From Alteripontixanthobacter sp. (GTDB lineage Bacteria; Pseudomonadota; Alphaproteobacteria; Sphingomonadales; Sphingomonadaceae): a stretch of DNA of 64,000 nucleotides. The stretch is taken from assembly GCA_039968605.1 (NCBI GenBank), contig JBDVPM010000008.1, forward strand, positions 1,664,968-1,728,967, given 5' to 3'. Below the pieces are notes generated by a model, which saw only the letters and a program-made list of their open reading frames with translations, ran no database searches and was not told the origin of the DNA. Positions within the stretch are counted from its first letter, which is position 1. The number at the start of each line of letters is the position of its first letter. Shown here in pieces: positions 12,655-20,991 of the stretch. Position numbers and translations under genes: made by a program.

Positions 12655-12960
12655 ATGTCCGTAGCAGGCACCTATGATTGCGTAACCAAAAGCCCGATGG
12701 GCGACCAGAAGAGCACCTTCACCGTGGTCCCCGGCGATGATGGCAACACCTTCACCGGCTCCAACCAGGGCGCTATGGGCTCGATGGATGTCGAAGACGG
12801 CAAGATCGACGGCAACAAGCTGACCTGGAAGATGAACATGACCGTGCCGATGCCGATGACGCTCGATTGCGAAGCCACGGTGGAAGGCGACCAGCTGACC
12901 GGCACCGTGAACGCCGGCGCATTCGGCTCGATGGCCATGACGGGTGAGCGCGAAGGCTAA
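12655..12960 (+). CDS. Small hypothetical protein, beta-rich
   Basis: A 101-residue protein of unrecognised family. It has alternating short strands and Gly/Asp turns (for example DVEDGKIDGNKLTWKM) and is rich in Met and Thr. There is no signal peptide or TM helix. GAGGAG at 12642-12647 is 7 bases from ATG 12655, which makes that start better than the in-frame ATG at 12649. It follows the M16 gene by 35 bases and is followed by a strong terminator, so it is probably the last gene of the acylase-M16 unit. Its repeated pattern looks like a small beta-sandwich or calycin-like fold, but that is speculative. Confidence 0.8.
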   Translation: MSVAGTYDCVTKSPMGDQKSTFTVVPGDDGNTFTGSNQGAMGSMDVEDGKIDGNKLTWKMNMTVPMPMTLDCEATVEGDQLTGTVNAGAFGSMAMTGEREG

Positions 12961-12982
12961 TCGCGCACACTGCAAGAAAAAG

Positions 12983-13018
12983 GGCCGCCGGAGTAACGCT
13001 CCGGCGGCCATTTTTTGT
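12983..13018 (+). terminator. Rho-independent terminator
   Basis: The 11-bp perfect stem GGCCGCCGGAG / CTCCGGCGGCC has a 5-base loop and is followed by ATTTTTTGTTT. It is a textbook intrinsic terminator closing the acylase, M16 and small-protein unit. Confidence 0.95.
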
Positions 13019-13086
13019 TTTATGAGATGACGCGTCTGCTTTCGACCCAGTTGCGGATGTTCGGCGGCACCAGCTAGTAGTGCCCC

Positions 13087-13350
13087 ATGAAACGAGGACA
13101 CGGTTTGGCGCGTGCAGTGCCGCGCATGGAACGGCAAGAGCTTGAAACTCTGCCGACTGGCGCTTTGCTTGCGCGATTAAAGCGACTGCGCTGGTGTGAG
13201 GATAGTCGGGACAACAGCGACCTCTCCAATGATGAAGTTGGGTCTGCGGCAGGCTTGATCCTGTTCAAGGAAGATCCGTCTTGGCGGGTGGCCTTTGCTG
13301 ACCTGAAGGACATTCTTGCTAATCGGGAACATGTTGAAAACAAGCCGTAG
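13087..13350 (+). CDS. Small hypothetical protein (87 aa)
   Basis: This is a soluble, charged, helical-looking protein with the segment LPTGALLARLKRLRWCEDS and a C-terminal LKDILANREHV helix. I do not recognise a named family. No clear Shine-Dalgarno precedes ATG 13087; an in-frame ATG at 13126 would shorten it by 13 residues. It sits directly upstream of the terminase-like gene on the same strand, 103 bases before the start chosen for that gene, so the two may be co-expressed. It is coding-like in composition and does not overlap another gene, but the start is uncertain. Confidence 0.6.
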   Translation: MKRGHGLARAVPRMERQELETLPTGALLARLKRLRWCEDSRDNSDLSNDEVGSAAGLILFKEDPSWRVAFADLKDILANREHVENKP

Positions 13351-13453
13351 CTGAGCGCCTGCTCGAATGTCCTTTTCCCACCCCAAAATCAGACATTCCT
13401 ATGCGGACCAAAACGACTTTCCTACACGGGCGACTTCTGTTCCATCCTCTTGG

Positions 13454-14416
13454 ATGAGCAACAAGCAAGAGTCTCCGGGACACTCAGAGCGCCCCGCCGC
13501 CCCGGCCGCCAAGCAAGACGCCGCGTCCGATGATAGGCTCCTGCAAACACCGGTGCCTGCCAGTGCGCTTCCCGCCACGACCGATGCCGAGGACGGCGCA
13601 ACCGATCTCACCCCCCATATCGACGCGCATGGTTTCGATGCCGCCGATTACAAATGGGTTCCGGTGCGCCGCCGCCCGCGCAAGGACGGGTGGTCGGAGG
13701 CCAAACAGCGGATGTTTATCGAGCATCTGGCCGACAGCGCCTGCGTCCAGACCGCAGCCGCTGCGGTACAGATGAGCGTGCAGAGCGCCTATGCACTGCG
13801 CCGCGCGCCGGGCGGGGAGAGCTTTGCAGCGGCATGGGAAGCGGCGATCCAGCAGGGCGCGCTCAAGCTCGCCGATGTGGCTTTCCAGCGCGCACTCAAC
13901 GGAACCGAAGAACCAGTGTTCGACCGCGGCGGCTCGGTCATCGGCCACAAGACCCGCTATAGCGAGCGGCTGATGATGTTCCTGCTGCGCGCGCATCTGC
14001 CGCAGCGTTATGCCCATGCAAGCCGCGCCTTACGGGGCGAAGGCGCGCCGGATACGCCCGCCTCGATGCCCGTCGCCGAAGCGCTCGCGCGGCTGGAACC
14101 TGCGGAGCCGGAAGAACTGCGCGCTCTGATGCCGCCGGAGGAGCTGGACATCGAACTGCAAGTTGCAGACATCATGGATGGCGAACTGCCGCATTACTAC
14201 AAGCCTGTGCCGCCGGAACAGCCGCAATTCCCGCTGGGCGTGGAATTCGAATGCGGGCTCGAAGCTGCGAAACACGGCTATCTTTGCGGGCCGGATGGCA
14301 AATTGACCAAGGATGTGACTGAACAGGATAGCGGCGCAACCTCACTCACCGAACCACCCGCAAAGCAGAGCCCGAAGCGGCGCGCAAAAGCCCGCTCGGG
14401 GCCTAAACTTCCCTAA
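13454..14416 (+). CDS. Hypothetical protein with terminase-small-subunit-like helix-turn-helix region
   Basis: This is a soluble protein of about 320 residues. A low-complexity Pro/Ala N-terminus precedes a helical block GWSEAKQRMFIEHLADSA ... VQTAAAAVQMSVQSAYALRR (about 80-125 in this numbering). Such a block is typical of DNA-binding domains that sense successive non-self sites in phage terminase small subunits and similar sphingomonad proteins. The C-terminus is basic (KRRAKARSGPK). No large terminase, portal or capsid gene is nearby, so it is probably not part of an intact prophage. The frame is open from ATG 13367; ATG 13454 is preferred because the first 29 residues look non-coding, but this is uncertain. 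Confidence 0.7.
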   Translation: MSNKQESPGHSERPAAPAAKQDAASDDRLLQTPVPASALPATTDAEDGATDLTPHIDAHGFDAADYKWVPVRRRPRKDGWSEAKQRMFIEHLADSACVQTAAAAVQMSVQSAYALRRAPGGESFAAAWEAAIQQGALKLADVAFQRALNGTEEPVFDRGGSVIGHKTRYSERLMMFLLRAHLPQRYAHASRALRGEGAPDTPASMPVAEALARLEPAEPEELRALMPPEELDIELQVADIMDGELPHYYKPVPPEQPQFPLGVEFECGLEAAKHGYLCGPDGKLTKDVTEQDSGATSLTEPPAKQSPKRRAKARSGPKLP

Positions 14417-14453
14417 ACTTCCGTAGCCGAAATTCGGTCTTGCTTCGCGCGCT

Positions 14454-15950
14454 TTACCCCAGCTTCGCCTGCAGGATCTCGTTCACCACTTGCGGGTTGG
14501 CCTGGCCTTTCATCGCCTTCATCGTCTGGCCGACAAAGAAGCCGAACAGCTTTTCCTTGCCGCCCCTATATTGCGCGACCTTGTCTTCATTCGCGGCGAG
14601 CACCTTGTCGATCTCCGCCTCGATGGCGCCCGTGTCGGATTGCTGTTTCAGCCCTTCGGTTTCGGCAATCTCATCCGGCGCGCGGCCTGTTTTCAGGACG
14701 ATTTCGTAGATTTCCTTGGACTGGCCGCCGGACACATCGCCGCTATCGACCAGTTTCAGGATCGCGGCCTGCGCGGCGGAAGTGTTGTGTTCCAGCTTCG
14801 CTTCGTCGCCGATCGACTTGATCACGCCGGGCGCGACCGACAGCGTCCAGTTGGCGACCTGCGTGGCGACATCGGCTTGCGGCTTGCCGAGCGCGGTCGC
14901 AGTTTCGGCCAGCAGCGTTTCGAACCGGGCGAAGGTCTCCACCTCCAGCGTCAATTGCGCGGCGTTGTAATCGCTCAGCCCCAGCTCGCCGGTGTAGCGC
15001 GCGCGCTTGGCATCGGGTAATTCGGGCAGGCTCGCGCGGCATTCCTTCAGGAAGCTGTCATCCAGCTCCACCGGCAACAAGTCCGGATCGGGGAAATAGC
15101 GGTAATCATGCGCATCTTCCTTCGATCGCATGGAGCGGGTTTCGTTGCGGTCGGGATCGTATAGCCGTGTTTCCTGCACCACCGTGCCGCCATCCTCGAT
15201 CAGATCGACCTGGCGGCGCGCCTCACCCTCGATCACCGCCATCACGAAGCGGACCGAATTGACGTTCTTGGTCTCCGTCCGCGTGCCGAGTTCCCCACCC
15301 GGCTTGCGCACGGACACGTTCACGTCCGCGCGCATGGAGCCCTGCTCCATATTGCCGTCGCACGATCCGACATAGCGCAGGATGCTGCGCAGCTTGCGGA
15401 CATAGGCCCCCGCCTCTGCCGGGCTACGCATATCGGCCTTGGAGACGATCTCCATCAACGCCACGCCGCAGCGGTTGAGGTCGACATAGGACATGGTGGG
15501 ATGCTGGTCATGCATCAGCTTGCCCGCATCCTGCTCCACATGAATACGCTCGATCCCGATGATCTTGTCTTCGGGAATTCCGGCTTTCTCATCAGCCTCG
15601 ATCAGCAGCTGCCCCTCGCCCACGATGGGGTGGTAGAGTTGACTGATCTGGTAGCCCTGCGGCAAGTCGGCATAGAAGTAGTTCTTGCGGTCGAACCGGC
15701 TCCAGGCATTTATCTCAGCCTCGATCGCCATGCCGGTGCGCACCGCCTGCCGGATACATTCGCGGTTGGGCACCGGCAGCATTCCAGGCATCGCCGCATC
15801 GATCAGCGAGACCTGCGTGTTGGGCTCCGCGCCGAAAGTGGTGTCCGCCCCGCTGAACAGCTTGGAGCGCGACGTGACCTGCGCATGGACTTCGAGGCCG
15901 ATCACGACCTCCCATTCGCCCGTCGCGCCCTGGATGCGGTAGTTAGTCAT
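14454..15950 (-). CDS. gatB: Asp-tRNA(Asn)/Glu-tRNA(Gln) amidotransferase subunit B
   Basis: This 498-residue subunit binds the mischarged tRNA and phosphorylates the Glu or Asp side chain before amidation. The N-terminus carries the family signature VIGLEVHAQV and the catalytic core includes the YYPDLPQGYQ-like segment (here FYADLPQGYQIS). The C-terminal YqeY-like tail is present. The start ATG at 15950 overlaps the stop codon of the upstream small membrane protein by 8 bases, so translation is probably coupled. It is the last gene of the gatC-gatA-x-gatB unit. Confidence 0.98.
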   Translation of the reverse strand: MTNYRIQGATGEWEVVIGLEVHAQVTSRSKLFSGADTTFGAEPNTQVSLIDAAMPGMLPVPNRECIRQAVRTGMAIEAEINAWSRFDRKNYFYADLPQGYQISQLYHPIVGEGQLLIEADEKAGIPEDKIIGIERIHVEQDAGKLMHDQHPTMSYVDLNRCGVALMEIVSKADMRSPAEAGAYVRKLRSILRYVGSCDGNMEQGSMRADVNVSVRKPGGELGTRTETKNVNSVRFVMAVIEGEARRQVDLIEDGGTVVQETRLYDPDRNETRSMRSKEDAHDYRYFPDPDLLPVELDDSFLKECRASLPELPDAKRARYTGELGLSDYNAAQLTLEVETFARFETLLAETATALGKPQADVATQVANWTLSVAPGVIKSIGDEAKLEHNTSAAQAAILKLVDSGDVSGGQSKEIYEIVLKTGRAPDEIAETEGLKQQSDTGAIEAEIDKVLAANEDKVAQYRGGKEKLFGFFVGQTMKAMKGQANPQVVNEILQAKLG

Positions 15951-16344
15951 GCCATTTCACCTCATCTACGGTGTGGCCATCTCCTCGAAACACCGACAGC
16001 AGAAAGACAATTATCCAGCCACCGAAGATGCCAACCCAGACAAATGGGTTTCCAAGGATATCACCAATTCCGATACCCGCTACTACAGCGAGGCCAATCA
16101 GAGCAGAGCCCCTCAAAATGGCTGGCCCTTTGCGCTTGAAATAGAGATCTTCTGCCAAGTCGTTCATTCCGCCAGCGAACACCCAAAGAAACAGAAATAT
16201 TCCGCCGATAACAAGCGATGACTCGAAATTTTGGGCTAAATCGCCCACGCTTAAGCCGACGAACCCGCTGACCATAGCCAAACCAATAACGTTCGCGATG
16301 TCTTTGAGTTCAAGGATTGACTTGCTTGGAACAATGGTTTCCAT
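15943..16344 (-). CDS. Four-TM small membrane protein of unknown function inserted between gatA and gatB
   Basis: A 133-residue protein with four predicted membrane helices (about 17-34, 43-59, 76-93, 100-118), a basic loop KRKG at 70-73 and a charged C-terminus. Its ATG shares one base with the gatA stop (TGATG), and its end overlaps the gatB start by 8 bases, so it is translationally locked into the operon. Hand count of 15961-16320 gives about 50% G+C (179/360), against 67% in the first 60 bases of adjacent gatA sequence checked. I know of no role for a membrane protein in tRNA amidation. The low GC and neat fit suggest acquired DNA or a fast-evolving orphan. No family is recognised. Confidence 0.85.
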   Translation of the reverse strand: METIVPSKSILELKDIANVIGLAMVSGFVGLSVGDLAQNFESSLVIGGIFLFLWVFAGGMNDLAEDLYFKRKGPAILRGSALIGLAVVAGIGIGDILGNPFVWVGIFGGWIIVFLLSVFRGDGHTVDEVKWHD

Positions 16345-17831
16345 CACCACCACTTCTCTGGTTTGGCCGTGAACCCAGCTCGCTCCTCGATCGCCAGCCC
16401 GGCGTTCATCACGCCCTGCTCGTCGAACGCTCTTCCGATCACTTGCAGGCCGAGCGGCAGGCCGTCGCCATTGACGCCGCAAGGCACGCTCATCGCGGGT
16501 AGACCTGCCAGCGAGGCGGGTACCGCGAACACGTCGTTGAGATACATGGTCAGCGGATCGTCCGTCAGCTCGCCAAGGCCGAAGCTGGCGGTTGGCGTTG
16601 TAGGGGCCAGGATCAGGTCGCATTGTTCCCACGCCTTCTCGAAATCGCGGCTGACTAGCGTGCGGACTTTCTGCGCCTGGGTGTAATAGGCATCGTAGAA
16701 GCCCGCGCTGAGCACGTAGGTGCCGATCAGCACGCGGCGCTTTACCTCGTCGCCGAAGCCCTCCTCGCGCGTGGCGGCGTACATGTCCTGCAGGCCAGCG
16801 CCGCCGGGCAGGTCGCGCAGACCGTAGCGCACGCCGTCATAGCGGGCGAGGTTGCTGGAGGCTTCTGCCGGGGCGATGATATAATAGGCCGGCAGCGCAT
16901 ATTTTGTATGCGGCAGGCTGATATCGACCACCTCGGCGCCCGCATCCTGCAGCCATTGCTTGCCCTGGTCCCAGCTGGCGAGGATTTCCGCATCGGTCCC
17001 CTCCATGCGGTATTCGCGCGGAATACCCACGCGCTTGCCCGAGAGGTCGGAGCTCAGCGCCGCTTCCCAATCGGGCACCGGCATATCGAGGCTGGTCGAA
17101 TCCTTTGGATCGAACCCGGCCATCGCGCTCAGCATGATGGCGCAATCGCGGACGTCGCGCGCCATCGGGCCTGCCTGATCGAGGCTGCTGGCAAAGGCGA
17201 CCACGCCCCAGCGCGAGCAGCGGCCATAGGTCGGCTTGACCCCGGTGATGCCGGCAAAGGCGGCGGGCTGGCGGATCGACCCGCCCGTATCCGTGCCGGT
17301 CGCGGCGGGAGCGAGCCGCGCGGCGACAGCGGTGGAGGAACCGCCGGACGAGCCGCCGGGCGACATGGCTGTATTACCACCGTCGTTGCGACGCCAGGGC
17401 GACACGACATTGCCAAAATAGCTCGTCTCGTTGCTGGAGCCCATCGCGAACTGGTCGAGGTTCAGCTTGCCCAGCATCCCCGCGCCCGCATCCCATAATT
17501 TCTGCGATACGGTGCTTTCATAGGGCGGCACGAAGCCTTCGAGGATGTGGCTGGCCGCGGTGGTCTGCACCCCATGGGTCGCAAACAGGTCCTTCATGCC
17601 GATCGGTACGCCCGCCATCGGCCCGAGCTGTTTGCCGTCGGCGCGCGCCGCGTCCACCCGGTCGGCTGCTTCCAGAGCCTTGTCCGGCGTGGCGACGATA
17701 AAGGCGTTGAGCGCACTGGCGGCATCGACGGCAGCGTTGAAGCCTTCCGCCACTTCGCGCGCGGTGAAACTGCCATCGCGCACCCCGTCGCGGATCGCCG
17801 CGACGCCCAGTTCGGTAAGTTCGCTCATCAT
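16344..17831 (-). CDS. gatA: Asp-tRNA(Asn)/Glu-tRNA(Gln) amidotransferase subunit A
   Basis: This 495-residue amidase-signature enzyme releases ammonia from glutamine for GatB. The Ser-cisSer-Lys triad is visible: Lys in [10 protein letters not shown], cis-Ser in [10 protein letters not shown], and the nucleophilic Ser in [11 protein letters not shown]. The start could be ATG 17831 or the adjacent ATG 17828; both overlap the gatC stop codon. The gene ends in TGATG, sharing a base with the inserted membrane-protein gene. Confidence 0.98.
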   Translation of the reverse strand: MMSELTELGVAAIRDGVRDGSFTAREVAEGFNAAVDAASALNAFIVATPDKALEAADRVDAARADGKQLGPMAGVPIGMKDLFATHGVQTTAASHILEGFVPPYESTVSQKLWDAGAGMLGKLNLDQFAMGSSNETSYFGNVVSPWRRNDGGNTAMSPGGSSGGSSTAVAARLAPAATGTDTGGSIRQPAAFAGITGVKPTYGRCSRWGVVAFASSLDQAGPMARDVRDCAIMLSAMAGFDPKDSTSLDMPVPDWEAALSSDLSGKRVGIPREYRMEGTDAEILASWDQGKQWLQDAGAEVVDISLPHTKYALPAYYIIAPAEASSNLARYDGVRYGLRDLPGGAGLQDMYAATREEGFGDEVKRRVLIGTYVLSAGFYDAYYTQAQKVRTLVSRDFEKAWEQCDLILAPTTPTASFGLGELTDDPLTMYLNDVFAVPASLAGLPAMSVPCGVNGDGLPLGLQVIGRAFDEQGVMNAGLAIEERAGFTAKPEKWW

Positions 17832-18130
17832 TCGATCACCTTGGGCACGCCGAAGAAACCGTGTTCGGCGGCAGGGGCATTTGCCAGAACATCCTCGCGC
17901 CGGTCGCCGCCGGTCTTGGGATCGGCATCGACCTCGTCTGCTCGCAGGCGCAGCGCGTTGGGGATCACGGCGGTCATCGGCTCCACGCCGGACACATCCA
18001 CCTCGCCCAGCTGTTCCACCCAGCCGAGGATATTGTTGAGTTCGGGCACCATCCGCTCCAGCTCGTCATCGCTCATCGCGATGCGCGCAAGAGAAGCGAT
18101 TTTCGCCACTTGTTGCTTATCGACAGACAT
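17828..18130 (-). CDS. gatC: Asp-tRNA(Asn)/Glu-tRNA(Gln) amidotransferase subunit C
   Basis: This 100-residue subunit wraps around GatA and links it to GatB. Conserved features are [15 protein letters not shown] near the start, a [17 protein letters not shown] block, and a C-terminal RREDV...[16 protein letters not shown] tail. ATG 18130 (MSVDKQQ) fits the family length; an upstream in-frame ATG at 18166 would add 12 unlikely residues. It overlaps gatA and is the first gene of the operon. Confidence 0.97.
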   Translation of the reverse strand: MSVDKQQVAKIASLARIAMSDDELERMVPELNNILGWVEQLGEVDVSGVEPMTAVIPNALRLRADEVDADPKTGGDRREDVLANAPAAEHGFFGVPKVIE

Positions 18131-18207
18131 AAGCCGCGCACTAGCCGCGAGGGCGTAGGCCTTCAAGCGCGAAGGCAGCCGCGCCGGCAGTTACGCCGGT
18201 TCGGCGC

Positions 18208-18807
18208 TCAGTTTCCGGGAGGCGGACCCATTGGCTGACCTTGGGGAGCGCCTTGGGGACCGCCGGCGGCGCCCATCGCTTCCTGCTGCTGCATCTGCAT
18301 CATCTGCTGCAGCATTGCGAAACGTTGTTCCGCATCAGCGCGGCTCATGATTTCGACCACTTCCATTTCGAATGTCAGGTCGCTGTTCGGGGGAATGTCC
18401 GATCCGGGAGGTGACATGTCGCCGTAACCCAGACTGGCGGGTATCTTGAGCAGATATTTGCCGCCCTTCTTCATCTGGGCCAGGCCTTGCGAGAATCCTT
18501 CGATGGTGCCGCCTTCCACCGGGAAAGGCGTGCCTTCGGGCAGAAAGCCTTCGGGAATCGGCAGCGGCTGCGATTCGTCGAACACGGTGCCATCATCCAG
18601 GCGGCCGACATATTTCACGAACACCACATCATCCGCCGTGGCGGTGGGGCCGGAGCCGGCCTGCAGCACTTCCAAATCGATCCCTTCCGGCGCGGTAGCC
18701 CAGGCGATTCCGGCGGCGGCGGCGATGGCCAGCGCGATGCCGATCCACAGCTTGGAAATCGAACCCTTGGCAATGGGTTGCAGCGGGACGCGGGTGACTT
18801 CGGCCAT
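18208..18807 (-). CDS. Membrane-anchored FKBP-type peptidyl-prolyl isomerase
   Basis: This 199-residue protein has one N-terminal membrane helix (about 20-38), so the FKBP domain (about 50-150) should face the periplasm. FKBP hallmarks are VKYVGRLDDGTVFDES and YLLKIPASLGYGDMSPPGSDIPPNSDLTFEMEVVEI. The C-terminus is rich in Gln, Met, Gly and Pro and probably disordered. AGGAG lies about 8 bases before ATG 18807, which decides the start over an in-frame upstream ATG at 18861. It lies between rpsU and gatC on the same strand, with a terminator separating it from rpsU. Confidence 0.94.
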   Translation of the reverse strand: MAEVTRVPLQPIAKGSISKLWIGIALAIAAAAGIAWATAPEGIDLEVLQAGSGPTATADDVVFVKYVGRLDDGTVFDESQPLPIPEGFLPEGTPFPVEGGTIEGFSQGLAQMKKGGKYLLKIPASLGYGDMSPPGSDIPPNSDLTFEMEVVEIMSRADAEQRFAMLQQMMQMQQQEAMGAAGGPQGAPQGQPMGPPPGN

Positions 18808-18862
18808 GATGGCGGCTCCTGAATAGTAATCCTGCGCGCCGCCTGTTTCAGCGGGCAGCAAA

Positions 18863-18897
18863 AGGGCGCGAAGGTCGGCAAATGACCCCCGCGCCCT
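18863..18897 (-). terminator. Terminator after rpsU
   Basis: The arms AGGGCGCG and CGCGCCCT form a perfect 8-bp stem, and on the minus strand the stem is followed by TTTTGC. It is located 78 bases past the rpsU stop and before the FKBP start, consistent with separate transcription of the two genes. Confidence 0.65.
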
Positions 18898-18974
18898 GAT
18901 GGCTTAATGTCGCGCTGTGTTCAAGGCGTAAGCGGGGGCGGACATATCCGCGCAGCCCGCCCGGGCAGAAGCTG

Positions 18975-19184
18975 TCAGCCCTTGATCCCGTCACGTTCCA
19001 TGCGCTTGCGCTCCAGCTTGCGGGCGCGGCGCACGGCTGCAGCCTTTTCACGGGCGCGCTTTTCGCTGGGCTTTTCGTAATGGCGGCGCAGCTTCATTTC
19101 GCGATAGACGCCTTCGCGCTGCAGCTTCTTCTTGAGCGCGCGCAAGGCTTGATCGACATTGTTATCGCGAACCATGATCTGCAT
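18975..19184 (-). CDS. rpsU: 30S ribosomal protein bS21
   Basis: This 69-residue basic protein has the family start [20 protein letters not shown], the [13 protein letters not shown] segment and a C-terminal [12 protein letters not shown] stretch. bS21 helps the 30S subunit in initiation. ATG 19184 gives the normal alphaproteobacterial N-terminus; a longer frame to 19241 lacks homology to the family. AAGGTG upstream is a reasonable ribosome site. The gene is probably monocistronic with a terminator downstream. Confidence 0.96.
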   Translation of the reverse strand: MQIMVRDNNVDQALRALKKKLQREGVYREMKLRRHYEKPSEKRAREKAAAVRRARKLERKRMERDGIKG

Positions 19185-19405
19185 AAACTTAAAACACCTT
19201 TGAACCGTAACGAACGAAGCGATCCCGCGCGAAGCGGACATACGCCGTTATCAAAACAACGAAAAATGCGCCGAATCCATACCGGATCGGCTGCCGAAGG
19301 GCGCCAGTTACAGCGCGCGCACCGGATTTGCAAGTATTTGTAGGCAAGAATGCGGCCGCACGCAAGCGGGTGACGCGCTGGCTGCAACCGTCTAAGGCGC
19401 GCGCA

Positions 19406-19828
19406 ATGTCCGCCGTTACTCCCCTCGCCTCTCCACTTACCGCAACGCTGCAGGTTGCCCTTGGCGGAGCCGTGGGCGCGGCGGCGCGCTATCATCTGGG
19501 CCGGGGAATGACGCTGTGGCTGGGGCCGCAAGCGGTCACCGCCTTTCCCTGGGCAACGCTGGCCGCCAACGTGATCGGCAGCCTGGCGATGGGTCTGCTG
19601 GCAGGCTGGCTGGCCCGCCATGGCGGCGCGGCGAGCGATAGCTGGCGGCTGCTGGTGGGCGTTGGGCTGCTGGGCGGCTTCACCACTTTTTCTGCATTCA
19701 GCCTGGAATTGATGATGCTGATAGAACGCGGCCAGGTCGCGCTGGCGCTGACCTATGCGGCGGTATCGGTATTGGCGGGCCTGACCGGGCTGTATATCGG
19801 TTTGATCGCAATGAGGCTGACGGCATGA
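19406..19828 (+). CDS. crcB: CrcB/Fluc fluoride ion channel
   Basis: This 140-residue inner-membrane protein has four helices. It carries the family motifs GGAVGAAARYHLGR near the start and GGFTTFSAFSLE in the third helix, where the TTFS residues line the fluoride pore. It forms dual-topology dimers that expel fluoride. ATG 19406 is chosen because upstream in-frame sequence (from 19328) encodes a hydrophilic stretch unlike the family. No fluoride riboswitch pattern is visible in 19242-19405. Its stop overlaps the following pseudouridine synthase start by ATGA. Confidence 0.95.
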   Translation: MSAVTPLASPLTATLQVALGGAVGAAARYHLGRGMTLWLGPQAVTAFPWATLAANVIGSLAMGLLAGWLARHGGAASDSWRLLVGVGLLGGFTTFSAFSLELMMLIERGQVALALTYAAVSVLAGLTGLYIGLIAMRLTA

Positions 19829-20991
19829 AACCTGCGGATAATGTGCGGCAGTTCACTGTCACCCCGGACGATAGCGGGATCCGGCTGGATCGCTGGTTCA
19901 AGCGCAACCTGCCGCAGATCGGGTTTGCCACGGTCAGCCGCTGGGCGCGCACCGGACAGATCCGCGTCGATGGCAAGCGCGCCAAGCCGGACGACCGGCT
20001 TACTACCGGACAGGTGCTGCGGGTACCGCCCGGCGGCGAAGATCCGCGCCGCGGCCCGCGCAAGAAGCGCGAGTTGACGGCCGAGGAAATCGAGCAGGCG
20101 CGCGAAATGGTGATCGCCGAAACGGACAGCGCACTGGTGTTCAACAAGCCCCCCGGTCTCGCCACGCAAGGCGGCAGCAAGACCCACCGCCATGTCGACG
20201 GGATGCTCGATGCCTTTGCGCCGGGTGAAGACGATATCCGCCCGCGCCTGGTTCACCGGTTGGACAAGGATACCTCGGGCGTGTTGCTGGTCGCCAAGAC
20301 ACCGGGCAGCGCATCGTCTTATTCGCGCCGCTTTGCCGGCCGCAGCGCGAAGAAGATGTACTGGGCGCTGGTGGTGGGCGTGCCCGATGTGCGCGAGGGC
20401 ACGATCGAGGCGCCGCTGGCCAAGCAGCCCGGATCGGGCGGTGAAAAGATGTGGGTGGATGAGGAGAACGGCCAGCCGGCCAAGACTCGCTACCGCGTCG
20501 TCGAACATGCGGCCAAGCGTGCCTCCTGGATCGAATTGCAACCGCTGACCGGGCGGACCCACCAGCTGCGCGTCCATCTCGCCGCGATCGGTCATCCGAT
20601 CCTTGGCGATGGCAAATATGGCGGGCAGGATGCGTTCCTGACCGGCAGCGTCAGCCGCAAGATGCACCTCCATGCGCGGCGGCTGATCATTACCGAACCT
20701 GACGGGGGCAAGCTGGACGTAACCGCTCCGCTGCCCGAACATTTCGCCGCGACGATGGAGCAATTGGGCTTCGACCAGACCGTCAGCGATGCCGCACCCG
20801 AAGAAGGCCCGCCGCCGGCCAGCCGCGCCGAGAAAAAGCAGAAGGCCAAGGCCCATGCAAAGCAGCTGCGCAAAGGCCGCCGGGGCGAACGCCGCACCCG
20901 CACGGTGGGCGCGGCGGGCAAGCCCGGTTCGGCCAAAGGTGCCGGGAAAAAGGGTAGTCCGCCCAAGGGCGGTGGACGGCGTGGTCGCTGA
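19825..20991 (+). CDS. rluC: RluA-family rRNA pseudouridine synthase, RluC-like
   Basis: This 388-residue protein has an N-terminal S4 RNA-binding domain (GIRLDRWFKRNLPQIGFATVS, about 17-75). The catalytic domain carries HRLDKDTSG, whose Asp is the nucleophile, and GRTHQLRVH. RluC modifies 23S rRNA positions 955, 2504 and 2580 in E. coli; exact sites here are unverified. A basic Lys/Arg/Gly tail of about 65 residues follows the catalytic domain and is probably an RNA-binding, disordered extension. It overlaps crcB upstream (ATGA) and the PaiB-like gene downstream (TGATG). Confidence 0.92.
   Translation: MKPADNVRQFTVTPDDSGIRLDRWFKRNLPQIGFATVSRWARTGQIRVDGKRAKPDDRLTTGQVLRVPPGGEDPRRGPRKKRELTAEEIEQAREMVIAETDSALVFNKPPGLATQGGSKTHRHVDGMLDAFAPGEDDIRPRLVHRLDKDTSGVLLVAKTPGSASSYSRRFAGRSAKKMYWALVVGVPDVREGTIEAPLAKQPGSGGEKMWVDEENGQPAKTRYRVVEHAAKRASWIELQPLTGRTHQLRVHLAAIGHPILGDGKYGGQDAFLTGSVSRKMHLHARRLIITEPDGGKLDVTAPLPEHFAATMEQLGFDQTVSDAAPEEGPPPASRAEKKQKAKAHAKQLRKGRRGERRTRTVGAAGKPGSAKGAGKKGSPPKGGGRRGR

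Noticed and set aside
13087-14416. Prophage remnant
   Set aside because: No integrase, portal, capsid or att-like repeats near the terminase-like gene.
19242-19405. Fluoride riboswitch before crcB
   Set aside because: The conserved fluoride riboswitch core is not visible in this gap.
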